A DNA stretch of 64,000 nucleotides from Eremophila alpestris peregrina (lineage: Eukaryota; Chordata; Aves; Passeriformes; Alaudidae): assembly GCA_009792885.1 (NCBI GenBank), contig WMCF01000015.1:16122813-16186812 (forward strand). Reading direction: 5' to 3'. The notes under the pieces were generated by a model, which ran no database searches, was not told the DNA's origin, and saw only the letters and a program-made list of their open reading frames with translations. Of the stretch, positions 1-14,100 are shown one piece after another. Within the stretch, counting starts at the first letter, position 1. The number at the start of each line of letters is the position of its first letter. A program made the translations under genes and the position numbers.

Positions 1-3000
1 AACACATCTATCTTCATGAAAGATGATGGTACCATGAGCACTTGCAGAAGATATTCACTCCTCTTCCTAAGCTAGAAGTGGAGCTGGGGTCACTGGCCCA
101 GAAGTGGGCACTGGGCTTGCAAAGTTTCACCATGTTCAGTATATCAGCAGAGTCACTCAGACTCTGAGTAGCAAGGATGTCAGGACACAGCCACTGTGGC
201 TGTTTAATGGGTGATTATGGGCTGCCTATTTTCCTAATGCAGAAAATCCCTTGAGCTGACACATTTTCTTCACAGCTAAGGGCTGGTCATCCTAATTTTC
301 AGGCATCTAGATTTAACGGTGAAATAAAACTAATTTACAGCCCTTGCCATTAAGAGGACAAATTTTCATCTCTGTCCTTCGGGTGAGAGGCACTATAATA
401 AATGAATGATTGCTGACCCATGATACCTATTAAAGATTGCAGTTGGGTCATCTCATTTGTTGTTTTAACACAAGAAATTAAGAGCCTAGCAGGGCTATGA
501 CAAAAATTGAATTGATAATGAGATGAACGCTGCCTTCACCAGAGGCTCTTTCTAGAACTATATGCAGGGAAAGCTCAGTGACAGCAGGACCTTGAACTGT
601 GGGCCCAAATTTTTTGAGCCTAGTGGGAGTTTCCACTCCCACAGGCTTCCTCCCATTGCTGCCTAGAAGTGCAATCCAGCTGCCACATGTTGGGGTTCAT
701 AGATCCCAAGGACCAGTTAGCCATGTATTTGCTTGACTCTTTTCCCTCTGTCGTTGCCTGCAGCCAAACTCCCCACCAAAGAGGTTTTGAATCAAAAGGA
801 GGTAAGTGTATAGGACATTTTGCTCCCAACAGCAGCCACCCTGACAGATTCCTGTGTTCTTAGCCTGACGCTGATTGAAGACCAGTCCCTGCTGTTAAGT
901 AACAAAGTCGGTCTCCTTCAAAAGCATCCTCAGTGGAGGGAAAGCAATAGCTTCCAAGTTTTAGGGGAAATATTGAGAATATCATGGATAACCTTACTCT
1001 GAGCTGTGTGAAGGCAAAATTAGACACTACAGTTCTGCACAGTCACAGACTCAAGACACACAGGTTTGGCTTCTCTGCCCCTCCTGCCCCTAGACAGATT
1101 GTGGGGCCATCACACCCTGGTGGCTCAGCACCACAGCACCCATCCTGGTCTGAGCCTGTGCTCCAACTGCACCCTGGGTCAGCCTTCCCTGATCCAGCAA
1201 CATTGCTCTCCTCCCTGCAACCTACCCTGACTCTCCTCATTTCCCAACTGCATGACACAGTGCCCTTGCCTTGTCTCATGTACTAGAGGAAATAAAATTC
1301 TAATAAATTCCTGCCAGTTAATCATTTAATAATTAGTCTTTAGTTGACTTCTTATACAATTTTGTTCTAGTCCTAAGATGGAAAACTGTCCCATTGTCTT
1401 TCACTTCTAGAGGTCTGTCCATGCTCTGTCACAGAGTAAATCTGCAGACACAGAAAGTACCATCTCTACTTTGCTTTCCACATGAACTTTCTCCCCATTT
1501 ATTTCTGCTGCCTGTTTTACTGGGAGATCTGCTTTAGCTTTTGGGCTTGCTCCAGCACCATTCGCTAAAATTATATCAAGTATTGATTGGTAACAGATAT
1601 ATTACAGGGCAATGTTAGTGAGGATACATTAAGTAAGTGGAGAAGCAGGCCCATGCTGCTTTCTTCCTTTTACCAGAATGGCAATCAGCAGCAGCAGAGT
1701 TGTACGGGGTCTGCAACAGCTAAGGCTTGAACCAGCCAGAGATCATCCAAATTAATAGACTGTGGAGAAGACTCGGTGCTGTGTTAAATGCTGGGGGCCT
1801 GGTAGTGCCCTTGGGTACAGAATGCATAGATGGTCTTGTGAAATGAGAATGGTTTAAGGAAAAAGCCCTTGTAATTCAAGGCCCCTCAGCATTCTCATGA
1901 TCTGCCATGCTGATCCATGTTTCATTTTCACTTACTACTGCTCAATATTTAATTTCCTTTGTACTTAGAGAAGTGCCAAGCCCAGGTGACAGTGATGGCT
2001 GGCTACTATTTTTCAAGTTGTGTAACTCAGGCAGTGAAGTAGAAAGGACAGAACAAGAGAGAACAGCAAAGGAGAGGCATAGTCACAACTCCAGGTAGTG
2101 GACATTAAGGTGACACTGGTAGAAGATGAGAGTGAATGTTTCAGGATGAGAAACTGAGGTTAAAAAGAGTGTTAAGAAGAACTCTTTGCATTAAAGTAGG
2201 GAGCAAGGTAATCTACAGCTCTTTCTTAACAGTCACATGTGAAAATGAGCATTGGTGACTGTGGTATCAACCTAAACTGACTTGCAAATGCCCTTTTGCT
2301 GGACCTCCTCACTACTGACCATCACAGGTGACTGCAGTTGAAGGAATGCAGGTGGAAAATCTAGAAAAGACTGCATGAAATAACATCAGGATTGAGCTGA
2401 ATCATCTGTAGCCATAGAGTGTCAGAGTTACAGTTAAACTTACTTCCCAGTTTAGTCTGGCATTGCCCTGATTCTTGTTTCACTTGGCTATTTCTCTCCA
2501 CTGCCTGTAAGGGGAGTTGAGTGACTAAGCTGTGCTCAGATATCAGATTTTCAGTTCTTACACTGAGATGAATCCCACTTTGCTCCTGCCTCTGAGCTCC
2601 TTGGTAGCCTTCAAGCCCTTTGAGTCTTCCTCTTCCTGATCCATTTATCTGGCCCCGCACTGGCCCTAATTTATCAGCAGAGACTACCTTTATACAGGTG
2701 TATAAAACAAATCAGGGGTCCTTTCCTGGCCCTGAGATCAAGTGGAAAATCTTTTGTCCATGTAGTTTAATTTACCTCTCACACAAAGTGGCCTCTGCAT
2801 TGTGTCTGGTGGAAATAGTTCCTGGTCACTCCAAGGCAGTTAAGGAGAATGCTTGCTGGAACGCACCAAATCCAGGGAGAATGCTGTCCATCACACTGCA
2901 TGGATAATTGCAAGTTGGTGCTGTGGCCTTGACCTGCTGTGGTTTGATAGATACAGCCACATCTGAATTTCCCACACCCAGAGGTGGCTCAGCACGTGCA

Positions 3001-6000
3001 GGCAAGAGGTAAAAATCCACATCAGGGGAGTTCGTGTCCTGCTTCCCAAGCCCTTGAAGGTTAATGGCTGCACAGAGACTGACAGCCTTCAGGGACTTCT
3101 TTTGACACCTTTCCTAAGCACTTGGTCATTTGAAAGTGAAAATAATAAGCACTTTCCTGTGAAAGGCTTTTTCTTTTGGCCTCTTACGTCAAGATGCAGT
3201 TACATGTCAGGTACGTGTTTGTTTTCATAAGGCACTATGTAAAAAGCCTCTCTTCCTTCAAGTGCACATTTTGTCAGCAGCTTTTGGACTGATTTCAACT
3301 GCTCAGCCGTGCTGCAGCCCTTCTATGTCTGGAAGAGGGCATTCAGGTTTTACCTTCCCTGTCAGCTGCACAGTCACACCATTTTGCAAACTGCCCTTGA
3401 AATCAATGCGGTTGCTGTATTAGAAATACTTAGCACATAAATTGCAGGACATGAGGCAGTGCGTGTAACAAGGCATGATAACCATGCACTGAACCTGCTG
3501 TACAAGCTCATTTCAAAACCTAGCACAGACTCCTCACTCTTCCACTTGTTTGGTTCAGAGCTTTAAGGAGGGGCATGCCTGTGAGCATGCCTTGCTAAGC
3601 ACGTCCAGACTCCAGTCAGTCAGAAATGGGGCTGAGATTTCTCACACATTGTATTTTTTAATGCTGATATGCCCACACTGCAGGCTTGATATTAAAATGA
3701 ACTTTCCCACCTCATTTGTTCACTTTCACCTCAATCTGAGGATGCTACTGGGTGGGCAGTGGTTAAAGAACAAATAAAGTGGGGATGGAAGTGTCATACC
3801 CCCATTTCAGCAGGTGCCTCTGCAGGGCTTGATTGCATGCAGTGATAAACAATTACAAAAGGACATCTTATCCTGAAGTAGTGAGTGAGGGAAAGAATGG
3901 GAGCTAACTGTGCAAGTTTACATATGCTCAGGCATTTGACCACAGAAAGGATGCATCCAGAAGGTGTTCTGGTTTCCAAACCTAACAAGAAAGGTTAACC
4001 TTTAACTATTAAAGGTTTATCTTCTGTTTCACAAACCCCAACCTATAAAAAGACAAACTTATTTAGCAGGGAAAGACTTTCTATGCAAAAAACCTAAAGG
4101 CTCCTTAGACATGCCAAATTGATTTCTTCGTCTTCGGGCACGAATATCAATTAAGCAGAGGTTATGTCCTAGCTTAAAAGCAGAGTGAGATTTATGTGAA
4201 CAACCAGTTTCAGTTACAGGGAATTAATTTTAAGTGTATACTGTAGTCATAGGAGTGCATTATTTCCATTCATGTCATTTGTTTCCTGGAATTGGCACTC
4301 TGGAGCAAGGCTATCTCAAGTAAACTTGGCTTCTCGTTATATATCCAACTCCCATCCACACAACTGCAGACACCAGGTAAGGGGTCACCTTCAGGTGAAC
4401 ATGCTCAGCTGTGGCAGGTGACATCATGATTCAGTGGAGGCACCTCAAGGTTTTGTGGACATCGCTGGTAGGGGAGCTGCGGCTCCAGGGAGAAGAGCAG
4501 GTGCTGAGTGGCCAGAATGAGTCTAATTTCCTCTGGAGTTGTACATTTCTCACTTGGCTGCTTTACTTTTGTGCCACCCTCATTATTTTTGCTATTACTT
4601 TTTCTCCAGCACTGAGCATAACAGGTACCTTGAGAAAGCAGTGTACAGAAAGGGTGAACCACTGTAAACCCAAATTCTTAGCTGAACAAAGCCAGGACAA
4701 CTTCACTGCAGCCATTCCACAGAGCTGAGCTGCTAGGAGCAGGAAGACATGGGGACAGCAGAGGCTTTCACAGTTTATGTGCTGGCGTGAAGGAAGATAA
4801 ATTTAGGATTGAGCCCTAGTTTCTGTGGATTGTTTTTTATAGGAGAGAGAAAAACCAGGCTGTGGTTCGCTGTTTCCATAAAAAACATAGGTATTGAATA
4901 ATATTTTTTCAATCCCAAAATGCTTGGTTTTTTGCCTGCAGGATGACCTTGCTTCAGTGGAAAGAGTGGAAGGTGATCCCTGCTTCAATCTGTTCCACCA
5001 CTAGGGCACTCCTTTGGGAAGTAGCAGCTGCAGATCCCTCCCTTTTGGGACAGACTTCTTACTTGTCAAGTCTCTCTGTAAGCCATGGATGAAACATAGG
5101 CTGAAAGCTGCTGCTGGGGAGCTGTGTCTTTCCCTGTTCTCTAGACTGTCAGTCTGTGCTGGGTACCCACAAATTACATACAGAATCTAGTCCACTGGGA
5201 CTATCCCACTGACAAGTGGGAGACACAGAGCTGAGCAAGATGGTCCAAGGACATCAGCCTTGGGCAAAGGGGCACACTGGGTACATTTACACATTTTCAG
5301 TGTACAGGGACTCCTATTGTCTCTAAGTGACCAGGTGAGTCTTTTGGAGTCAGAGACCAAATAGCATCTAATTATGTTTTAGGAGCTGGATCCTGGCCTG
5401 ATTCCCCAGCAGGTCATGTTCATGAACAGGTAAAGGAAATAGCACAGTTTTCTCCCACACTGGCTAAGCCAACATCCCTCATGGGAACTTATCCAACCCC
5501 TATTTACTGGGGGACCACTGAAAGCTGGGGTATCTCAGTCTTTTGACTTCTTTATGACTGCTTTAGCTTTTTGTCTGGTTCTGTGTGACACAAAATGCTT
5601 AGGACCTCTGACAATCAAACCTGTTGTGCCAGCACTTCTGCTGCTTGCTCTTGGATCACTGGGTTTCTTGTGGTCCTCCACAGCACTGAGGTGAAGCTGT
5701 GATAAATCAGATGTGATGGGTGTAGCTTCAGTGACCAGGTTTGGGAGCCTCTTTTTGTCTAAAGTGCACTTGTGGAAACATGGCAACCCATTGCTTTCAG
5801 ATAAATGCAGATAAATAAGGGAAGACTGGAGTGGGTTGCCCTCCCCTGCCTTAGGATGTGATGAAGGACACAGCATTAACAAGTCTGCTCGCCACCACGA
5901 TAACATTTCTGAGCATGGAGCCAGCACTGGCACCCTCAATGTCTCCTTTCCCTACCTCCTTGGAGACAAATTGACCCTGCCTAAGTAAGAAAGGACTTTC

Positions 6001-6712
6001 CTAATCACATTAGGATCAGTTTAGATGGCAGAGAGGGTAACAAAATTAGAGCTTTTAAACCATTATCTCTTCTTAATGAACATCTGCGTTGATACAAGCC
6101 CGCAGAGAGTTAAGGAAACTGAGCTATGTCTGATCTCATTACAGCTTTAAAAAACAAAATATGTGATGGAGAGCTGGTTCACGGCAGTAAGAAAGCCATC
6201 AGTCTTTTTATAAGTGGCAAGAAAGGGCTCTGCTTACACCCAGAGTGGCTATATTCTGATTCTTGATTTAAAAAATAAAATGAGCTTTGATGCCGTGAGT
6301 CTTTTCCTAGGTCCCATATGCAAACTAATATAATACCTAGTCAAGTAATGTATCTATAATTCCATATTATATGTGTCATGCCATAGTGTTTTAATCCTGT
6401 TGTCTGCATCTTGTTTGAAGCAATAATTGTTGTAATATTTTACATAATCAGAATTAATATGTTGTATGGAGATGCCAGGGAGCGTGTCTGATCTGCTTGC
6501 TACAACAGCAATAACTGAAGTGATATTGTTATTGCACTCAGAGGGAAACATGAACTCTGCAGAAAAACTGGACTGGATGAAACAGAGAACAGGACTGGAT
6601 TTTGGCTAATGTCACACAGATACCTGTATGGTGGGTCATACAGTGATCAGAAGTTTTACTGTCCAACATGTTTTTCTTAAAAACAGTAGATGGGAACTGT
6701 TCACATATTTCT

Positions 6713-7262
6713 TAGAATCACAGGATTGTTTAAACTGGAAAAGACTTTTAAGATCGAGTCCAATCATTAGTCCAGCACTGCCAAGACCACCACAAAAGCA
6801 CATCCCTAAACACCACATCTACATCCCTTTTAAATACCTTTAGAGATAATGACCCAACCACTTCCCTGGACAGCATCTTCCAATGCTTGACTACCTCTTT
6901 AGGGCAGAAATTCTTCCTGCTTTCCAATCTAAACTTCCCCTGACACAACTTGAAGTGATTTCTTCTTTTTCTGTCTCTTGTTACCTGGGAGAAGACCGAC
7001 CCCCACCGGGCTCCACCCTCCTTTCAGGGAGTTGTAGAAAGTGGTAAGGTCTCCCAAGACTCCTTTTCTCCAGGCTGAACACCCTCAGCTCCCTCAGACA
7101 CTCCTCATAAGCCTTGTGCTCCAGACCCCTCCCCAGCTCCACTGCCCTTCTCTGAACTCACTCCAGCATCCCAATGTCCTTCTTATACTGAGGGGCCCAG
7201 AACTGAACACAGGATTCAAGGTGTAGCTTCACCAGTGCTGAGTACTGGGGTCTGATCACAGC
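6713..7262 (-). mobile_element. CR1 LINE fragment, ~0.55 kb
   Basis: The plus strand begins with AGAATCACAGGATTGTTTAA (a decayed form of the CR1 terminal repeat and GGTTTGGGTTGGAAG block). It continues through the CR1 3' region, with recognisable blocks such as TTCTCCAGGCTGAACACCCT, CCAATGTCCTTCTTATACTG and GGGGCCCAGAACTGAACACA. It is 5'-truncated and on the minus strand, within SIAH3 intron 1. Several substitutions per 20 bp from consensus suggest an old insertion. Confidence 0.88.
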
Positions 7263-7639
7263 TTAACATAAATTAGAAAGAAAATAGGACTTCCTGTTGA
7301 CTTACCAAAGTATAATTTACTGTTAAAGACCACCGTCCTTTTATGCATATATGTGCATATGAAAATAAAACCTCTGATCAACCACACACCTGAACAATCA
7401 GCTCACTGCCTGGTTCTCTTTGCACCACCCTAGCTACATCTCTCCAAGGTGAAATTGCTGTGACAAGAGCTAACCCTAACCAGCTGGAGAAGTCATTTGT
7501 ACTTAGCTTCAGGAAAGAGGTTATTTCCCATCCCTCTTTTATTTATACATAACCCACCAGTCTTAGATGTTGATACTGTGCACACATCACTTCTGCAACA
7601 CATTTATGTTGATGTGTGGAAGGGCATATGTGCTGCATG

Positions 7640-7651
7640 CACACACACACA
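7640..7651. repeat. short CA microsatellite
   Basis: Six CA units in SIAH3 intron 1. A comparable short run occurs at about 27188-27200. Confidence 0.8.
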
Positions 7652-8932
7652 TCTCCTTTTTTCCTCCAATTTGGCAGTAACCTAAGTCTAATTTTGAAAT
7701 GTCACACCTCACATGTAATCCCCCAAAAGAGTTTGCAATGCAGATCCCTTCAGCAAGCTGGTTCACAGCACATCCCTAAAGCCAGTAATACTGGTAACAG
7801 CCTGAGATGGGAGAGCAAAATCTTTTTAAGCCAGTCTCACCACTGAAGTCTTTTATGAAACTACTCTCTCCATCTACAGACATTTAATTGCTACCTAGCT
7901 TTTGGCCTCATTAAATTCCAGATAATTAATCCCCAAGTACTAGATATTCACTCTGCCCCAAGACATTTCGACAGGTTTTCTTAGCAGTGGCCCTGAAATG
8001 ATTATTTCCTGCTCTCAGTGCTGAACATGCTGTCTCAAGCAGTTTGATGCATGTCCATTAACAGCACACCACTTGGCTGTACTAAGAGCAAGAAAAAGAC
8101 AGGAGAAAAGTACAAGCCTTGCACTATCATCAACTTTTCTGTGAATTCGGGTGATGGGAAAAATGCAGATTTGTCTACTTCCAGGACAATTACCCTGTTG
8201 CTCTCCAGGGAGCTCAGTTTGCAGAATGGCCAAAAAGCCAGGCTGAGCTCCAGAGCTGCTGCCATGCACCTCTCATGTCTTGGGATTGTTATCTGCCCAT
8301 CCATGGGGGAGAGAACAAAACCCAGTCCCTACATTTTGGCATTTAAACCATCTCCCACTCAGACTGTTCATTCTCCACTTCTGATTCAAAGGTGGATAAA
8401 ACCTCTAGGAAATGAGCCCAATGTTCTCCCAGTTGTTCAAAGGGAACATTAAACTTAGCTACAAGTTAATCCTAAATAAAATTTACCACACACTTAATTC
8501 AACCAAAACTTCTCTCTTCCTCTTAAGCAATCAGCAGAAGGCACTTGCTGTGGGTCTCCCCTGCATGACCAGCAGCAGAGGCACAGCTGAGGGCAGCATC
8601 CCACAGGCACTGCCCAACTCTGTCCTTGGGGACAAACAGAGGCATCTTCCATGAAATTTGCACTTTTTCCTCAGGCACTCAACAGTGTCTTTATTTTTTT
8701 TTCTATTTTGTACAACAAGTTAGTACAAGCTTGAGATGATGCAGCCCAGACTTGAAAGTAACTTTCTTAATTTATTTTCTATATTGTTTGGGCTAGCAAA
8801 ACGACCCTGACAGGAGCTGGGATGTTCTCACAATGCTCATGGACTTCGGGGTGAGATTAAGAATGGTGTTTGTCCTTCAAAGGACACCTTTTCCTCACTA
8901 TAAATGCTATCATCTTACATTTACTTTTCTTC

Positions 8933-8950
8933 TTTTTTTTTTTTTTTTTT
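8933..8950. repeat. poly-T tract (18 nt)
   Basis: A homopolymer in SIAH3 intron 1 with a shorter poly-A run about 115 bp to its right (near 9065-9077). No transposon body is recognisable between them. Confidence 0.9.
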
Positions 8951-10929
8951 AGCACTGTAATGCTGTTTGTTGTATGAACAGGTGCCTGGACTGATTATCT
9001 CCAAAACCAGAATAATTAATGGCTTTCTGTAACATCAACATCAAATGTATTTTGATCAGCTTCAAAAAAAAAAAAACCCTTCTTTCAGCTAATGGGAGGT
9101 GTGAACCTCTAAGTGCTGAGCCTGTGAGACTTTCTCTGACTTCAGAAGAGGTTTCATCTTTCATTCCACAAAATTACTGAGAACATCTTAATGAAAAGAG
9201 ACTGGAGTTTTCTCTTTTCTGTATCACAGATCCTGCTTTAACCTCAGAAAGGCCTTGGTTTTTCCAGCTCTAAAAAGCAGGTGACAATATTTATAAGCCA
9301 GTTGGGAGTTTCTACTTGAGGGACATTTTATGGAAGCCTAGCTATTTGCCAAAGACAAGCACAGTATTTTCCAGATCAATGAGCCACAGACTCTACACTG
9401 CAGGTAAAGAAAAAAGAAAGTACAAGAATATCTAGTACCAGTCCCCTGAAACAGGAGCTTCAATACTTAATTAGAACAGAAATAGCATTAAGGCATTTTA
9501 AGTCTGCCAGGCTGGTAAGGCCAGGGTGAAGGGAGCAGAAAGCCCTCAGCTGATCCCCATGATACAGGGTGACCATGGCTGCTTCAGGAACCTGCAGGAG
9601 CAGATGCTCTGCAGGGAGAGTGCTCTCCTTGCCCTCTCCTGGAGAGGGAAGCCAGCTGGATGGGTCAGGAGGTGACCTTGGGAAAAGTAAAGGAGCAATC
9701 CAGCAAAGTGAGGCAGGGGCAGGATGTGTCCTACCTGTGGGACAGCAGTGGGGAGAGCTGGGGCTCTGCTGTGGGTAAGTGGTGTGTGCAGACAGGGCTG
9801 GCTTTTACAGAGTGCTGAGGCATCAGTCAGGAGGTTTGCAAGCTGGGGTGACTTTCACAAAGCCTCAGAGGGCAGGGACTGCTGATCCAGCAGTCAAGAT
9901 GAGCTGTAACTGCACCTGCAAGAGCTGGTAGGGAGAAGAGCACAGGGAGAAGGGGCTGTGGAGGGAGCAGCCTGATGGAGTAAACGCCCAGGGAATGTAA
10001 CCCTTTGGCAAAGATGTACCAAATTGATACAAACTTTGCTGCTATTTCGTTAACATTCAGGAAGAAGAAAACATTGGATCATGCCTTCCCAGCTTTGCCA
10101 AAGCCTTCCAAGGTAATCAAATGTAGCTTTTTTTTTTTCTGCTGACAGTGCCATTTCTAAAAATATCATATTTTGCCCGTAGACATGTGATCTCTATTGA
10201 CTAAAGTCATTGTGTCCAAACCAGAGGACTTTCTAAAAGACATCTGGGAGCTGAAGTTATGGCCTTGAGCTCCTGAGGAAGGATCTTGGTTTTGGATTAG
10301 TGCAGCTTGTCTGGTTAGGTTGCCATAAGAGCCCCTTCTAGCTTTAAAGGATGTGAATTCATGTCTGTAAGGCAAGAAAATGTCACTGAACCCTCACCAA
10401 AGCCTCACCCTGTGTCATGTCAGTGAAATTTCAAATAGGAAGATAAATGGAAGAGCCATTTAACTCGTGCAATTTCCATCTCATCTGGGGAGTTATAGCA
10501 GAAAGAACACAAGAGGGACCACACTATTGCTAGGTCCTGATGGGTGCAAATTCCCTTCCTAATTAATATTTGTTAGTGTGTATGTATTACTTAACCCAGG
10601 TCTGAAACACAGAGATGTGCTGTTCATGGTAACCATCTCCTCTCCTCTGGTCCTAACGGGCCAACAGCTTTGTGAAAGCTTTTGGGACCTGCTCTGTCTA
10701 CAGGAGAGTTGATTTATGGTTCGCTTAATGAACATTCTGCTATTACATATTGATTTTCTGCATGTTGAATAGTTTAACTTTGAAATGATGTGAAGGCCAT
10801 AACTACATTAAGCCCATACAAACAGCAAAACACCCTGACATAATAAAGCAAAAAATAGTTGCTGACCTGCAGCTGGTGCATCCTCCCTCTGAGAGCCTGT
10901 GTAAGCATCATAGCCAGCATGTTCTCTCA

Positions 10930-11180
10930 AACAATATTTCTCAAAGGTGAGCTCATGAGTGAGTTAATTAAATACCAAATTGGTTATTGTGAATGCATTT
11001 ACTGGGCATGAAAAAATAATGTATCTCTGGCATTTCCCTCTGTAAATATTTTTTAAATCGTTTGTTGGTAGCTAATTACCATACTGTAAAATAAAGGTGA
11101 ATAGATAAATTCTGGATTCTATAAGGCAGCTGCTTCATGGTAATTAAATCACACCAATAGATTATGCTTAGATAGAAATT
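10930..11180. promoter_or_regulatory. candidate conserved intronic element
   Basis: SIAH3 intron 1 segment with several homeodomain-type cores in 200 bp (GTTAATTAAA, GCTAATTACC, GGTAATTAAA) and E-box CAGCTG at about 11129. It looks unique and lacks repeat signatures. Conservation is not testable here; the call rests on motif density only. Confidence 0.22.
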
Positions 11181-14100
11181 CTGGAAAATCAGGAGCATCC
11201 CATAAAGGTATGGCATTTATTGGTTCCCTGGGCATGGCTCCTGGATTAGTGTAGGCACAGAAGATACACCCACATTAGTGGTGAGGGCAGCACACAGCAG
11301 GAAGGAGGGGGCTGATCTGCAGCAAGCTGTTTTATTTTGAAGATTACCTGTCCCCTGTTCTGTGGCCATGATGGCTGGGCTGGTTGCCAACGCAGCAGAA
11401 CACCACAGGTCACTTACCACCATGGGCAGCACCCATGTGTGAGCCACAGGGCACAGATGCAGGCCTGAGACATCAAAGGGCCCTGCACCCCTGCTGTTTT
11501 TGTCCAGAGAAGGATTTACCCCTTGAGCACAAATTTATTTCCTTCTTCACCTTAGGGACAGGATGTGAGGGGTAAGCCCATCAAAACAAAAGACTTCCTG
11601 CTCTTGCTCCTCTCTTTGCTTTACAGCTAGGGCAACATCCTCCCGTTTGGAGATTTGGCCATGACACTGTATTGCACCCCAGTCAGCCTTAGCCTCATCT
11701 TGCACATTGAAAGTGAAGATAAAGCATGAAAAAAATATATGGAACAGCAACAGCTTCACTACTCATTTGCTATGGTGACTGGTACCAGGAAAATTAAGTT
11801 CCCTGGCAAGACAAAGAAGATCTTGTTTTTCACTGTGGAGTACATGTACATCTACTATTGCCTGATATGTCCCTCAATTCTTGTTTGGCCCAATCCTAAG
11901 GCAGTGCACAGTACACCCTTGAAATTTCTGCCACTTAAGAACTTCCTGAAGATCACTGAGCTGACAAGTTTTTTTTTATTTTCCATTTTATATTTGGACA
12001 TACTGTATGAGAATTAACTCCCCTGCCCATAATTAAAGCCCAGAGACTGGGTGACTGCACTGCAGACACAGACTTCTTCTTCAGGTCTGGCAACCCGTGA
12101 TACTTGGGACAGAACAAGACAGTCTCATCACTGTTCTGCACAGGGAACCACCAAGAAAACCCAAAGCGATGAAGACCATTATTGTTCATTGGGGAAGATA
12201 AGGCTGGAAAATACTTGCACACATGCATTTTTTTTTATCAAGTCATTGCTGTGGTGAAGCCTAGATGATTTATGATTGAGCTCCCCAGGGTCTTGCCTTT
12301 GCAAGGGAAAAACACAGAAGTTGCTGCACTGACATACACTTTTCCAAAACACAACCTTCAGCTATGATCTAGGTGGCTGAATTTTACTCAGCTTGGAAGC
12401 TGAAAGAAAAAGGTGCCAACTTTGCTGTTTTTGTTAGGGGGAAAAGCCAAGTTGTTAGCACAGATATGTCCCCAAACCTCAACGCACAGTGACAAGGGAG
12501 GTTAGAGAGCTGTGTGTGCCTTGTGGCGTCTACTTCAGGCCCTCATTTTCTGTCCCACTCTGCCCCCTCCCACAGTGCCAGGCTGAGGGGGCATCCCCTG
12601 CCTCCCTCCTGAAGCCAGGCAGCGATGGCACACTGTGCAGTGCTGATGTGGCACGATTGCTGCTTTCCTTCTCAGTGGTGGCTGCACATTAACCGTGGAT
12701 TAATGAGCCCTCTAAGTATTACTTACTGCTCCTAAATGCTTGATATTTTCTACTTACATTGTAATCATCATTAAGGGATTAAGGTAAAAAAAATTATAAA
12801 CTTAGATGGCTACAGTTAAGCTTCAGCATCCTCATTTTGTTTCTTACCTATTTACAGCGGTGAGATCAGCAGAGCTTATCCTTTGGCCTTACTGACACCA
12901 AAAAGATTGGCACCTTCACAGTATTTATGGCAACAGCATCAGTTTTGCAGAGGACCCTTTGCACATACACAGAAGGTTGACCTGAACAGGTGATTTAACT
13001 ATTTTGGCCTCCACCCCAAGCCCCTTAACTGATGTCAGGGAATATTGTCCCTTGCTAATTTGCCAAGAGACAAACCAAAGACACAGATTCCTGCAGAGTA
13101 TCCCAGCTAGATGATGGCTCCTACAGCTCTAGCAGCCCGATGGAGTGCTGCAGCACATGGATAGGCCCATCAGGTCTGGAGGCAGACAGACCACAAGGCC
13201 TTGGCAGGATGCTGTGTTGAATAGATCCTGACTCCTGCAGGGCTTATTAGTTCAGGCACAGCACCCGCCTGGTGCATCTATTTATGCCCTAGGCTCAGCC
13301 TGGCTCAAATCCAGCCCCTGCTGCATCTCTGCTCTATCCATTCTTGCACCCCAGCTCCAAGACCTAGAGGGGCAGGAGACAGCCTGCCAGGGATGTTGGT
13401 GTGCCCAAAGGCTCTGCCTTTTCACAGAGGGGGAAGGCAGTTTTGGGTACAGAGCAAAGCACAGCAAACTCTCTGTCACTGTTCCCTGTAACCTGGGCTC
13501 AGACTGGGTCAGTCATCCCTGAGGGCTCTCTAGGGACCTCAGGCTGATTTTGCCCATGAACACAGTAACAAATGGATGGGTCTTGGGGAAATCTTGGTGA
13601 TGCCCACCAAGATGTAAAGTTGTTCCCCACTAGGGAAACACATTACCCACAAAAAACCAGACCTAAATTGTAGGACTTCTTGGCTGCAGAGGGGTAGATT
13701 TTTGCTCAACTTTTAAAACTCAAGTATTTGCAAGTACCAGGTGGCACAGGTCTTCCTGGAGCACCTGAGCTGTAATTATGGGTCATGCAGGACTGAAGGA
13801 GGCTGCAACCCACTGCGTGACTTGCCTGTAGAGAGCCTCAAGGTCCTTTCCCACAAAAAATAGCTCAGATCTGCAAGTTTATTCTAAAAGCCAAGAAGCA
13901 AAAGTTACTATTACAAAAAATGCTGAAAGGGTGCTTTTGGCAGATTTTCCCTATGAGTGAGTAATGCAAAGGTTTTCCCTTTCCCAACATCTGCTTCATC
14001 AGACTGAGTTCTCTTGCTATAGGCTCTTCATTGGCCGCTGGGAAATTGAAGTTGCTTTAGTTAAAGCAGCAAATAAGCAAAATACCCAGACACAGCCTGG

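Noticed and set aside
5535..5939. 134-codon minus-strand frame
   Set aside because: Ser/Leu/Lys-rich with no motif; no TE family recognised; likely chance.
8933..9077. Poly-T and poly-A pair as possible retroposed gene or SINE
   Set aside because: The 115 bp between them shows no tRNA-like promoter, no target-site duplication and no gene similarity.
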